DNA of 64,000 nucleotides from Bacillota bacterium (GTDB lineage Bacteria > Bacillota > Clostridia > Christensenellales > Aristaeellaceae), in contig JASGUQ010000023.1 of NCBI GenBank assembly GCA_030057655.1, positions 62,001 to 126,000 of the forward strand, given 5' to 3'. The position numbers and the translations under genes are program-made. Within the stretch, counting starts at the first letter, position 1. Each line of letters opens with the position of its first letter. The notes under the pieces were generated by a model. That model made no database searches. It was not told the DNA's origin and saw nothing but the letters and a program-made list of their open reading frames with translations. This document shows, in pieces, positions 17,705 through 28,511 of this stretch.

Positions 17705-18618
17705 GCATACAGGACATCCTGCAAACCATCATCAACAGCCTGCCGATGATCGGCCGCTACGCCCTGGTGACCATGGGCATCGTGCTGATTTTCCGCACCA
17801 CCGCCACAACGAACTTCGCCCAGGGTCTGATTGCCACATTTGGCGCGTTTGTTGTTACATGGGCTGCCCTGCAGTGGACTGCGCTGTCCATCTGGATCTG
17901 CCTGATACTGGGCATGATCGCAGGCTTTGTCCTGGGGTTGCTGGTGGACGTTGGCCTGATCAGGCGGGCACGCAACATCACCCCTGCCGGGAAGCAGATG
18001 ATCACCATGGGCGTGATGATGATCCTGGTGAACCTGATTCCCAAGATTTTCAGCAAGATCACGCTGAACAACCAACCCGGCAAGGGCATCTCCACAAACA
18101 TCCTGGAGTTCAGCTTGTTTGATATCCCGCTGAACATCACCGAAAACGGCCTCTGGGCCTTTGCTCTGGCTGTGGTATTGCTGGCTGCCGTGTTTGCGGC
18201 GCTCAAATACACCAAGTGGGGCCTGGGCGTTCGTGCCACAGCAGCCAATGAAACGGTCGCGCAGATGATGGGCATCAACACCCGCCTGATCAACGCCTTT
18301 TCCTGGGGACTGGCCGGCGCGCTGGGCGTGGTGGGCGCATTCTTTACCGGCATTGGCACCGTGCTCAACGTCAACCTGATGAGCAACGCCCAGGTGTTTG
18401 CGTTTCTGGCCTGCGTGCTGGGAGGGTTTTCCAGTTTTCCTGCCCCCATTCTGGGCGCGGTCATCATTCCCCTGGTATACAGCTTCGCCGGCAACCCCAA
18501 ACTGATGGGTCCCCAGGCCGGTATCTGGCAAAACCTGACCACTTTTGTTGTAGTACTGATTCTCATCCTCATCTTCCCCAACGGCCTGTTGGGCAAGAAA
18601 ATCATAAAGAAGGTCTGA
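17701..18618 (+). CDS. Liv-type ABC transporter permease (LivH-like), system 1
   Basis: A 305-residue membrane protein with about eight spans. The ATG at 17701 overlaps the previous stop. The family loop is seen as WGLGVRATAANETVAQMMGINTRLI, the coupling segment that docks onto the ATPase, with GVVGAFFTGIG after it. LivH-type permeases import branched-chain amino acids, but relatives move short-chain amides, urea or aromatic acids. The SBP and enzymes around it suggest a carboxylate or amino-acid substrate; the exact one is unknown. Confidence 0.9.
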   Translation: MSIQDILQTIINSLPMIGRYALVTMGIVLIFRTTATTNFAQGLIATFGAFVVTWAALQWTALSIWICLILGMIAGFVLGLLVDVGLIRRARNITPAGKQMITMGVMMILVNLIPKIFSKITLNNQPGKGISTNILEFSLFDIPLNITENGLWAFALAVVLLAAVFAALKYTKWGLGVRATAANETVAQMMGINTRLINAFSWGLAGALGVVGAFFTGIGTVLNVNLMSNAQVFAFLACVLGGFSSFPAPILGAVIIPLVYSFAGNPKLMGPQAGIWQNLTTFVVVLILILIFPNGLLGKKIIKKV

Positions 18619-18619
18619 C

Positions 18620-20655
<2,036 letters not shown>

Positions 20656-20656
<1 letters not shown>

Positions 20657-21399
20657 TGGCACGGATGCTGGAAGTCAAGGATCTGAGCGTATCCTACGGC
20701 GCCATTGACGCCCTCCAGGATGTCAACCTCTCAGTTGACAAGGGCAGCATTGTGGCCATTCTGGGCGCCAACGGCGCAGGGAAGTCCACGCTGCTGCGCA
20801 CCATCTCCGGCGTTGTCAAGCCCAGGCGGGGCAGCATCATGCTGGACGGCAGCACGGAACTGCGGGGCATGTACCCCCACAAAATTGCCGGAATGGGCGT
20901 CATCCAGTCCCCCGAAGGGCGCCTGATCCTGCAGGGGCTGACCACGGAGGAAAACTTGCTGGTGGGCAGCTATGGCCTGAAAAGCGTCAATGGACAGAGC
21001 AAGGCCAGCCGGGTTCAGGACAACCTTGACAAAGTTTTTTCCCTCTTTCCCATTTTGAAGGAGCGCCGCAAACAGCAAGCCAACACCCTGTCCGGCGGCG
21101 AACAGCAGATGCTGGCCATCGGCCGCGCCTTGATGGCCTCGCCCTCGGTGCTGCTGCTGGACGAGCCCTCCCTGGGGCTGGCGCCCCTGATCATCCGTGA
21201 TATCTTTTTGATCATCCAGCGGTTAAAAGAAGCGGGCAATACCATCCTGATTGTTGAGCAGAATGCCTTCCAGACCTTAAAGATTGCCGACTACGCCTAT
21301 GTGCTGGAGTTGGGCCGGGTGTCCATGGAGGGACCTGCCGAGGAGCTCATCCACAACGACGCCCTGGTAGAAGCCTACCTGGGCGGAAAGAAAGCCTGA
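20656..21399 (+). CDS. Liv-type ABC transporter ATPase (LivF-like), system 1
   Basis: A 247-residue ABC ATPase. The ATG overlaps the stop of the fusion gene (TGATG) and follows GGGGAGGG. Walker A is GANGAGKST, the signature is LSGGEQQMLAIGRAL, and Walker B LLLDEPSLGLAP, all characteristic of LivF. It pairs with the LivG part of the fusion protein to power uptake. It ends 80 bases before the binding-protein gene of the same operon. Confidence 0.95.
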
Positions 21400-21479
21400 C
21401 CAACCGCATACCACCGTATTGGGCGCGGCGCCAACCGCGTTTAATAAATACACGAGGTGACACCTCAAGGAGAAACAAC

Positions 21480-22835
21480 ATGAAAAAAATCCTTTCCCTG
21501 GTCCTGGTCCTCACCATGTTGCTGTCCATGACTGCTCTGGCTTTTGCCGAGACCGGCGTGGACACCAACCCCGTCGAAAAAGACGGCGTCAAGTTTAGGG
21601 GCACTGTAAAAATCGGCTCGGTCATGTGTGAAACCGGCGCCGTCGCCGCAGTCGGCATCCCCTACAGCCAGTTCTACAAGCTCTTTGTCCGCTACATCAA
21701 CGAAGAAATGGGCGGCATCGCCAAGGACGCCGACGGCGTTGGCTACTACCTGGATCACAAGTCCTATGACGATGGCGGCAACGCGCAGAACGGCCAGATT
21801 TTTGTCAACCAGCTGATCAACGACGACCGCGTGTTCGCCATGGTCGGCAACCTGGGCACCTGGGTGCTGGTTGCCTCCCAGAATGACATCATTGAAGCCG
21901 GCGTGCCGTCCATCTACTGGGGCACCGGCGCTGCCACCCAGATGTACCTGAAGGCTGAAGGCAACGAGCGCTACACCTTCCCGGTGCAGCCCATCTATGT
22001 GACTGAAGGCCGCATCATGCTGCTGCGCGCCCTGAACCTGCCCGCCATCAAGGACAGCGGCGTGGAAGCCGTGAAGAAGATCGGCGTTATCTACTCTGCT
22101 GATGACTCCGGCACCAACATCTACCAGGGCGCTGAGCTGCAGTACAACATGCTGACCGGCGAAAAGCCCGAAATCGTGTACCAGATGGCCAACACCCAGT
22201 CCACCGACGAACTGGCCACCGCCGTTGCAGCAATGGAAGGCGTCGATGTGGTCATCATTGGCGGCCTGCAGTCCGTCTATCCGCCGATCTACACCGCCAT
22301 GCAGCAGAACCCAAAGACCCGCGGCATCCCGGTGATCGTGTCCTACGTCAACGTGGCCGAGACCTATGTGCCCAAGGAGTACGCCAATGAGGCGGACACC
22401 AGCGACATTTACGGCGGCGCCTGGGTCATCATCGATCCCGAAGCCCAGACTGAACAGCAGAAAGCCGAACTGGAAGAGTTTGCCAAGATCGTGGCCTGGG
22501 GCCTGGAGAAGGGCTACATCACCCAGGATCTGGCCGATGCCCTGATGGGCGGCGGCGCTGCCTATGCCATGAGTTCCTTCATCGCGCTGCATGTGTTCAT
22601 GACAGGCATGGATCGTCTGGCCGATAAAGAAATTACCCGCGAAGCGCTGCTGGAGGCCATGGAATCTGAGCCCATCCACGTGCCGATCTCCAGCGGTGTT
22701 GACTATGCCGACGGTTCCCGCATTGGTCTGAACGCCATGGCGTTTGCCAAGTACGACAAGAATTGGACCGACATTGCCAAGGCCTTCATCACTGTTGACA
22801 ACATGCGCTCCATCAACGAGCTGCTGGGCAATTAA
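21480..22835 (+). CDS. Liv-type ABC transporter substrate-binding protein, system 1
   Basis: A 451-residue exported type I periplasmic-binding-fold protein. The signal peptide is clear (MKKILSLVLVLTMLLSM, then ALAFA-ET as the likely cleavage site), and it has no lipobox cysteine, which is unusual for a Gram-positive binding protein. The mature part carries KIGSVMCETGAVAAVG, the first strand of the Leu/Ile/Val-binding family, and an acidic C-terminal lobe. It is at the upper end of the family's length. Its ligand is unknown; the adjacent CoA-transferase and thiolase suggest an acid that is activated to a CoA ester. Confidence 0.9.
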   Translation: MKKILSLVLVLTMLLSMTALAFAETGVDTNPVEKDGVKFRGTVKIGSVMCETGAVAAVGIPYSQFYKLFVRYINEEMGGIAKDADGVGYYLDHKSYDDGGNAQNGQIFVNQLINDDRVFAMVGNLGTWVLVASQNDIIEAGVPSIYWGTGAATQMYLKAEGNERYTFPVQPIYVTEGRIMLLRALNLPAIKDSGVEAVKKIGVIYSADDSGTNIYQGAELQYNMLTGEKPEIVYQMANTQSTDELATAVAAMEGVDVVIIGGLQSVYPPIYTAMQQNPKTRGIPVIVSYVNVAETYVPKEYANEADTSDIYGGAWVIIDPEAQTEQQKAELEEFAKIVAWGLEKGYITQDLADALMGGGAAYAMSSFIALHVFMTGMDRLADKEITREALLEAMESEPIHVPISSGVDYADGSRIGLNAMAFAKYDKNWTDIAKAFITVDNMRSINELLGN

Positions 22836-22871
22836 CGCTATCGCACTTAGCATAACCTGATACTGGCACCC

Positions 22872-22951
22872 GGGGAGGGAGCTCTCGGGCTTCCTCCCCC
22901 TTCTGTATGAAGCCAACATGCCCGCCGCGGCTGCATGAGGCAATAGCGGGC
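22872..22951 (+). other. Two GC-rich hairpins between SBP and CoA-transferase genes
   Basis: GGGGAGG (22872-22878) pairs with CCTCCCC (22893-22899), followed by TTCTG. GCCCGC (22920-22925) pairs with GCGGGC (22946-22951). They may attenuate read-through or protect the upstream mRNA. Confidence 0.45.
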
Positions 22952-22983
22952 AAGGAGCTGTTTAAGCCCAGAAAGGAACAAAA

Positions 22984-24300
22984 ATGGATTACAAAGAAAA
23001 ACTCATCTCGGTTCAGCAAGCGGTCGACTTGGTAAAGCCCGGGGACTACATCGTCACAGGCCTGGGCTGTTCCACAGCACATGCCTTTTTCAGCCACCTG
23101 CATACGGCAGCGGACAGGCTTAAAGATGTTGTCATCTCCACCTGTCTGCCGATGAACGACTATCCGGTGTTCAGCGACGCCAAGTATGCAAACGTATTTC
23201 AGCACGACAGCTGGTTTTACAGCCCTTCAACACGCAGAGCACACAAGAACGGCAACACCTCCTTTGTGCCCAACTGCCTGCATTTCGCGGCGACCAAGCG
23301 CCTGGCTCACAGAAAACCCAACATCTATGTGGGCGCAGCTTCCATGCCCGACAAGCACGGCAACATCAGCCTGTCCACCTCCAACACCTATGAGATGCAG
23401 ATGATCAAGGAAGCAGACACCGTCATCCTTGAGATCAATCCGAATTACCCGCGCACTTTTGGGGACGCCTTTGTCAGGGTCAGCGAGGTAAGCTATCTGA
23501 TTGAAGCGGATTATCCCTGCCCTGCGCTCCCGGATGTGGAGCCAAGCGAAAAAGACCGCATCATCGGCAACCTGGTCGCTCCTTATATCAAGGACGGCGA
23601 CTGCATCCAGCTTGGTATCGGCGGCATGCCAAACGCCATCGCGGACGCGCTGTATGACCGCAAGGACCTGGGCATCCACACCGAGATGCTGACCACCAAC
23701 ATGATGAAATTGGCCAAGGCCGGCGTGATCACAGGGCGCAAAAAGCAGCTGCAGCCGGGCAAGATGGTATGCACCTTCATCATGGGTTCAAAAGAGCTGT
23801 ATGAGTTTGCGGACGACAACCCGATGGTTGAGGTGCTGGCAGGCAGCTACACCAATGACCCGTATGTCATCAGCCAGAACGACAACATGGTGTCCATCAA
23901 TTCCACCATGGAAATTGACCTGACCGGCCAGTGCGCCAGCGAATCCATCGGCTCAACCCAGTTTTCCGGCACAGGCGGGCAGACAGACACGGCGACAGGC
24001 GCGCAAAAATCAAAGAACGGACGCAGCTTTATCTGCCTGTATTCCACCACCATGGTGACCAACAAAGCAACAGGCGAAAAAGAAGAGATCTCCAAGATCG
24101 TTCCCCAGCTGAAGGCCGGGGCGGCCGTGTCCCTGTCCCGGAACGACGTGGACTATGTGGTGACCGAATACGGCGTTGTCCACCTGAGAGGAACCAACAT
24201 CAAGGAGCGCGTTGAATTGCTGATCAGCATTGCCCACCCCAAGTTCCGGGATGAGCTCAGGCGGCAGGCCATCGAAATCGGCCTGATTACAAAATCATGA
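22984..24300 (+). CDS. Acyl-CoA:acetate CoA-transferase (butyrate/4-hydroxybutyrate type)
   Basis: A 438-residue class I CoA-transferase of the acetyl-CoA hydrolase/transferase family, the length typical of butyryl-CoA:acetate and 4-hydroxybutyrate CoA-transferases. The glutamate that forms the CoA thioester is expected in QCASESIGSTQFSGTGGQ, and GIGGMPNAIADALYD matches the conserved glycine-rich region. It would exchange CoA between butyryl-CoA and acetate, or activate an imported acid. Its start is 149 bases after the SBP gene, and its stop overlaps the start of the next gene by four bases. Acyl specificity is inferred from neighbours. Confidence 0.88.
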   Translation: MDYKEKLISVQQAVDLVKPGDYIVTGLGCSTAHAFFSHLHTAADRLKDVVISTCLPMNDYPVFSDAKYANVFQHDSWFYSPSTRRAHKNGNTSFVPNCLHFAATKRLAHRKPNIYVGAASMPDKHGNISLSTSNTYEMQMIKEADTVILEINPNYPRTFGDAFVRVSEVSYLIEADYPCPALPDVEPSEKDRIIGNLVAPYIKDGDCIQLGIGGMPNAIADALYDRKDLGIHTEMLTTNMMKLAKAGVITGRKKQLQPGKMVCTFIMGSKELYEFADDNPMVEVLAGSYTNDPYVISQNDNMVSINSTMEIDLTGQCASESIGSTQFSGTGGQTDTATGAQKSKNGRSFICLYSTTMVTNKATGEKEEISKIVPQLKAGAAVSLSRNDVDYVVTEYGVVHLRGTNIKERVELLISIAHPKFRDELRRQAIEIGLITKS

Positions 24301-25115
24301 GTACCTTCAGCTTTCAAAACAAGCAGGTTTACTATGAGGTCATCGGGGAGGGACGGCCGCTGATGCTGCTCAACGGCATCATGATGTCCACCAAGTCCTG
24401 GACGCCCTTCCTGAACGCCTTCCAAAACGGCGGGAACCAGCTTGTTCTGGTCGATCTTTTGGATCAGGGGCAATCAGAGCCCATGAGCGGGGATTTTGAG
24501 CTGCCGCTTCAGGCGGACATGCTCAACGCGCTGATGGAACACCTGGAAATCTCATCCGCCGCTGTGTTTGGCACCAGTTATGGCGGGGAAGTGGCGCTGA
24601 ACCTGGCCGTCAAATACCCCAACAGGGTAAGCAAGATGGTGCTCGCAAACACGGTGGCCCGCACAAATGCCTGGCTGAAGGAAATTGGAGAAGCCTGGAA
24701 TCTGTCGGTATCAGACCCCCTGGCCTACTATTCCACCACCATCCCTGTCATCTACAGCCCGGATTTTTATGACCGCAAAGCGGACTGGATGCAAAACCGG
24801 AAACAGGTGCTGACGCAGGGCGCCTTCAAAAGCAAGGACTTTCTTGACAGAATGGTTAGGCTGACCAGATCCGCTGAGAGCCACAACGTTGTTGACAGGC
24901 TTTCTGAAATCAACTGTCCGGTTCTGATCATCTCCTCTGATCAGGACCACATCACCCCCCTTGAAGAACAGGTGCTGCTGAGGGAACACATCAAGGACGC
25001 GATGCACGTGCTTCTGCCCAAAACCGGGCATGCCGCCTTTTATGAGCGGCCTGACCTGTTCGCCAGCGTCATGATGGGCTTTATCAACCACCAGGAAGCC
25101 CTGACGGTTATCTAA
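24297..25115 (+). CDS. Alpha/beta hydrolase, coupled to CoA-transferase
   Basis: A 272-residue alpha/beta hydrolase. Visible elements are the N-terminal strand YEVIGEGRPLMLLNGIMMS, the nucleophile elbow GTSYGGEVAL, an acid in IISSDQDHITP, and a His in KTGHAAFYERP. The start ATGA overlaps the CoA-transferase stop, so the two are translated together. It could be a thioesterase, an ester hydrolase that releases the acid for activation, or a C-C hydrolase as in aromatic meta-cleavage pathways. Sequence alone does not choose. Confidence 0.85.
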   Translation: MSTFSFQNKQVYYEVIGEGRPLMLLNGIMMSTKSWTPFLNAFQNGGNQLVLVDLLDQGQSEPMSGDFELPLQADMLNALMEHLEISSAAVFGTSYGGEVALNLAVKYPNRVSKMVLANTVARTNAWLKEIGEAWNLSVSDPLAYYSTTIPVIYSPDFYDRKADWMQNRKQVLTQGAFKSKDFLDRMVRLTRSAESHNVVDRLSEINCPVLIISSDQDHITPLEEQVLLREHIKDAMHVLLPKTGHAAFYERPDLFASVMMGFINHQEALTVI

Positions 25116-25465
25116 TGAACGGACAATTGTTTGCCGTTTAATGCTGTCAGCGATGCTTTCAAAATCACTCCCGTCCCGCAAAAACCCGGCAGGACGGGAT
25201 ATTATTCATGCCTGTTGAAGAAAGCATCGCTTGACCAAGCGGATGATATTGTCCTACTTGCTAAGTAAAATAAACGTAAAAGAAGCAAAATTATGATATG
25301 ATAGAGGGCAGGATGAGCGCTAATTCCGGCAGACAAGCCTTGCTTAAACCCTGTTTATCAGCAATCCGGACGGACAAATGCTGAAAAACAGCTTTATCAC
25401 ACAAACATTGACCAGCGCCAGCCGGCATCCTGCCACCTGAAATACCTTTGAAAGGAAGAACAACG
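25116..25465. other. 350-base region upstream of the TetR gene
   Basis: It contains a hairpin CCCGTCC (25170-25176) / GGACGGG (25192-25198), possibly ending the operon though without a T run, and a short palindrome TACTTGCTAAGTA at 25255-25267. No gene is visible. A TATGAT at 25296-25301 could be a -10 but has no good -35. Confidence 0.5.
25255..25267. promoter_or_regulatory. Palindrome TACTT-GCT-AAGTA upstream of tetR
   Basis: A perfect 5-base inverted repeat with a 3-base centre, about 30 bases before the only TATGAT in the region. It could be an autoregulatory site, but it does not match the TGAA-N6-TTCA boxes. Confidence 0.35.
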
Positions 25466-26110
25466 ATGCAACCGAAAACCAGCCGCGGAAAAGCCACCAT
25501 GAACCGCATCATCAAGTCCGCGGAGAAAGAGTTCGGAAAACGGGGGTATTACAACACCACCATCAACGACATCGCCACCGCCGCAAAGATAGCGCCTGGC
25601 ACCATTTATATCTATTTTGCGGATAAATACAGCCTGTATGTCAGCCTCCTGAACACCTATGGCCATGAAATCAGGCAGGGCATTGCAGAAGCAACAGCAG
25701 GGCTGACGGACCGGCTTCAGATTGAGCGCGCCGGGCTTTTGTCCTTCTTAAAGCAGGTAAAGAAGCGCCCTCACATGTACAACATCATCTGGGAGTCCCT
25801 TTACATCAACAAAGAACTGTTTGTTGAATATTACGAGACTTTTGCCAAGCGGTACGCCGCGCAGCTTGAAAAAGCAAGTGATCAGATAACAGAGATGGAC
25901 ACCACGGTGCTGGCCTACGCGCTGATGGGCATCTCCAACTTCATCGGGCTTAAATATGTGTTCTTCGACAAAAACGCCGACCTGGAGTATGTGGTGGACG
26001 AGGTGATGAAGTTCATTCGGTCGGGTTTCCTCAGCCAGACCAAGGCCAACGCGGAAAAATCAGAGCAAACGGAAGCGCCGTCAGAAGCGCCTCAAGGGCA
26101 ATGCGGCTGA
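25466..26110 (+). CDS. TetR/AcrR family transcriptional regulator
   Basis: A 214-residue TetR-type regulator. The start MQPKTSRGKATMNRI follows AAGGAAG. The N-terminal helix-turn-helix is typical: IIKSAEKEFGKRGYYNTTI, then IATAAKIAPGTIYIYFADKYSLY. The C-terminal ligand domain is helical and matches no family I can name. It lies at the end of the thiolase-transporter-CoA-transferase cluster. Bacterial FadR proteins of this family repress fatty-acid genes and are released by acyl-CoA, so it is the natural candidate for the two TGAA-N6-TTCA sites. That link is inference. Confidence 0.88.
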   Translation: MQPKTSRGKATMNRIIKSAEKEFGKRGYYNTTINDIATAAKIAPGTIYIYFADKYSLYVSLLNTYGHEIRQGIAEATAGLTDRLQIERAGLLSFLKQVKKRPHMYNIIWESLYINKELFVEYYETFAKRYAAQLEKASDQITEMDTTVLAYALMGISNFIGLKYVFFDKNADLEYVVDEVMKFIRSGFLSQTKANAEKSEQTEAPSEAPQGQCG

Positions 26111-26250
26111 GCAGCACGCCTTGTCGCCTTGTCATAAAAGAAAAATCTTTGAGCCAGCCTTAAAAATATGCAAGCGCAAGTGAAGAGGCGCAAAAGATCC
26201 GGCTCATCAAAGCATTTGTGATGGAGTTCAGTATGATACACAAAAAATAC

Positions 26251-26279
26251 TTGACAAACGCGCAGGCAGAAATTATGAT
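26251..26279 (+). promoter_or_regulatory. Sigma-A promoter of the T-box/tryptophan transporter operon
   Basis: TTGACA (26251-26256), 17-base spacer, TATGAT (26274-26279). It places the transcript start near 26286, just before the T-box stem I. Confidence 0.88.
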
Positions 26280-26285
26280 GCTGTC

Positions 26286-26540
26286 AAACCTGTGAGGGAG
26301 ACGAGTACCCGGAGGTGCCTCAACAAAGAGAGCCGCGGTTTGGTGAAAAGCGGTGCAGGGCGACCGGCGAATGGACTTCTGAGGGCTGTCCGAAAGCTTA
26401 AGGCCAGTAGGAACAGACGGGATACACACCCGTTATCATGGTGTCATATGTGTCGGCATATGGAGTGAGTGGGCCTTTGGCCAAGTTGAGTGGTACCGCG
26501 GATTACACCGCCTCAAGCGAATTGCTTGAGGCGGTTTTTC
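26286..26540 (+). promoter_or_regulatory. T-box leader, tryptophan (UGG) specifier
   Basis: A tRNA-sensing leader. Stem I shows AGAGAGCCGC paired with GCGGT around GGTTTGGTGAAAA, the usual AG-bulge and GGUG elements. Opposite the GACGAGTA side of the specifier loop lies CGAATGGAC, giving UGG followed by a purine at 26372-26374. The T-box proper is TGGTACCGCGG at 26491-26501. The terminator stem ACCGCCTCAAGC (26507-26518) pairs with GCTTGAGGCGGT (26524-26535) and ends in TTTTT. Uncharged tRNA-Trp should stabilise the antiterminator and turn on the transporter. The codon choice is supported by the downstream genes. Confidence 0.92.
26507..26540 (+). terminator. T-box intrinsic terminator
   Basis: A perfect 12-base stem with a 5-base loop, followed by a T run. 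Its 5' arm lies just after the T-box sequence, so antiterminator and terminator are mutually exclusive. Confidence 0.92.
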
Positions 26541-26600
26541 TGTCAGACCCGCCGACAGGAACCCGGAAAACAAGACCCAAAAACGAAAGGAGTACCCAAA

Positions 26601-27578
26601 ATGAAACGCATCGTATCCATCCTGGTCGCCCTTTGTCTGGTTCTGTCCCTCCCCCTGTTCGCGCTGTCTGAAACCAAGGTCTTTAAAATCGGTATCGCGC
26701 AATTCGCCAATCACCCCTCCCTTGACAACTGCCGGGACGGCTTTTTGATGGGCCTTGCTGAAGCAGGCTTCAAGGAAGGCGAAAACCTTGAAGTGGATTT
26801 CCAGAACGCCAACGGCGACATGGGAACCGCAGCCCTGATCGCGTCCAGCTTTGTGACCAACAACATGGACCTGATCTGCGCCATCGCGACCCCCATGGCC
26901 ACGACCGCTGTCAACACCTCGGACGGCAAGATCCCGGTGGTGTACTCCGCCGTGTCCGCGCCCATTGAAGCCGGCATCGCCTATGCCGACCGCCCCTTTG
27001 ACGGCAACGCGTCCGGCACCAGCGACCTGATCCCGGTCAAAGACCAGTTGAAGCTGATCCGCGAACTGCAGCCGGAAGCGAAGAAAATCGGCCTGCTGTA
27101 CACAGTGGGCGAAGTGAACAGCCAGGTGCAGGCCGGGCTGTACAAGGAAGCCGCGGCTGAATACGGGTTTGAGATCGTGGAAAGCACGGTCACAGTCGGC
27201 GCCGACATCCCCCTGGCCCTGCCTGGCCTGATTGAGAAGGTGGACTGCATCAGCATGCTCACGGACAACACGGTCGTCCAGCACCTGGACCTGGTGCTGG
27301 ATCAGACGGATGAGAAGAAACTGCCCGTGTATGGAAGCGAGATCGAGCAGGTTAAAAACGGCTGCGTCGCGACCGTGGGCATTGACTACATCCTCTTGGG
27401 CAAGCAGACTGGAGCAATCGCGGCGCGCATTTTAAACGGCGAGTCCGCGGACAGCATTCCCTTTGAGGTCTTAAGCGAGTTCGCGCTGTACTACAACCAG
27501 GAAACGCTGGACAACCTGGGGCTGACGCTGCCTGAAAGCCTGAAGGATAAAATCAGCGAAGTTTCCACCTTGCAGTAA
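26601..27578 (+). CDS. trpX: ABC transporter substrate-binding protein (TrpX-like, COG2984 type)
   Basis: A 325-residue exported binding protein starting MKRIVSILVALCLVLSL after AAAGGAG. The signal peptide is likely cut near FALS-ET. Its only N-terminal cysteine is early in the hydrophobic core and is not a lipobox. The mature part matches the COG2984 group: KIGIAQFANHPSLDN and a later GCVATVGIDYILLGKQTGA. In Firmicutes this family, with the permease and ATPase that follow, is the predicted TrpXYZ tryptophan transporter, known for T-box control. The UGG leader agrees. Confidence 0.85.
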   Translation: MKRIVSILVALCLVLSLPLFALSETKVFKIGIAQFANHPSLDNCRDGFLMGLAEAGFKEGENLEVDFQNANGDMGTAALIASSFVTNNMDLICAIATPMATTAVNTSDGKIPVVYSAVSAPIEAGIAYADRPFDGNASGTSDLIPVKDQLKLIRELQPEAKKIGLLYTVGEVNSQVQAGLYKEAAAEYGFEIVESTVTVGADIPLALPGLIEKVDCISMLTDNTVVQHLDLVLDQTDEKKLPVYGSEIEQVKNGCVATVGIDYILLGKQTGAIAARILNGESADSIPFEVLSEFALYYNQETLDNLGLTLPESLKDKISEVSTLQ

Positions 27579-27605
27579 ATCCTGTCAGAAAGGACTGTCC
27601 AAACC

Positions 27606-28511
27606 ATGACGGACGCATTCCTCTCCTTCTTCCGTTCACTTCCCGCAACCACAGAGCAGGGGCTGATCTATGCCCTGATGGCCATGGGTGTGATGATCAC
27701 CTACCTGATCCTGGATTTCCCGGATCTGACGGTCGACGGCTCCTTTCCCCTGGGGGGAGCCGTCGGCACCTCCCTGATCCTTCAGGGGGTGGACCCCGTG
27801 CTGTCAGCCTTGATCGCGATGCTCTGCGGAATGCTCGCAGGCCTGTTGACCGGGCTGATCCATGTCAGGCTCAAGGTGCGCGCGCTGTTCTCAGGCATCA
27901 TCATGATGACAGCGCTGTATTCCATCAACCTGCGCATTACGGGGGGAGGTTCCCTCCTGTCCATCCCCAGGCAGAGCGTGACCCTGTTTCGGAACAACGC
28001 CGTGGTCAGCCTGCTGCCGGACGGGCTGTCTGTTATGATCATTTCCCTGGTTCTGGTTGTCTTGGTAAAGGTTACGATCGACTGGCTGCTCAAAACCCGT
28101 TTTGGCCTGCTTTTGCGCGCGACAGGCGACAACGAGCGCGTGGTGACCTCCCTGGCCCGGGATCACGGGAACATGAAGATCATGGGCCTGATCATTGCAA
28201 ACGGCCTGGTGGCCTTCTGCGGCGCTGTGCTGTGCCAGCAGCAGCGCTTGTTTGACATCAGCATGGGCACAGGCGCCATGGTTTTGGCCCTGGCCTCCGT
28301 GATCATCGGCGTCAACCTGTTTAAAAAGGCAGAGAAGATGCGCGCGACCACCAAAGCCATTATCGGCTCCCTCATTTACAAGGCGGCTTACAGCTTTGCC
28401 ATTTCCATGGGCTTAAGGCCCGGCGACATGAAACTGGTGACGGCGCTGCTGTTCCTCGGCATTCTTTCCGCCGATCTTCTAAAAAGGAAGGAGGCGAAGA
28501 AAGATGCTTGA
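27606..28511 (+). CDS. trpY: ABC transporter permease (TrpY-like, COG4120 type)
   Basis: A 301-residue membrane protein with about eight spans and many glycines. Features include LILDFPDLTVDGSFPLGGA near the N-terminus and the coupling loop TRFGLLLRATGDNERVVTS. Both are typical of the COG4120 permeases that partner COG2984 binding proteins. It lies 27 bases after the binding protein gene, behind AAAGGA, and overlaps the ATPase gene by eight bases. It is the membrane channel of the predicted tryptophan importer. Confidence 0.85.
   Translation: MTDAFLSFFRSLPATTEQGLIYALMAMGVMITYLILDFPDLTVDGSFPLGGAVGTSLILQGVDPVLSALIAMLCGMLAGLLTGLIHVRLKVRALFSGIIMMTALYSINLRITGGGSLLSIPRQSVTLFRNNAVVSLLPDGLSVMIISLVLVVLVKVTIDWLLKTRFGLLLRATGDNERVVTSLARDHGNMKIMGLIIANGLVAFCGAVLCQQQRLFDISMGTGAMVLALASVIIGVNLFKKAEKMRATTKAIIGSLIYKAAYSFAISMGLRPGDMKLVTALLFLGILSADLLKRKEAKKDA

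Noticed and set aside
21465..22943. 492-codon minus-strand frame over SBP 1
   Set aside because: It is the shadow of the SBP gene, which has a signal peptide and proper fold; the antisense product is low-complexity.
25170..25198. Hairpin after the second hydrolase as a strong terminator
   Set aside because: The stem is good but no T run follows, so I list it only as part of the intergenic description.
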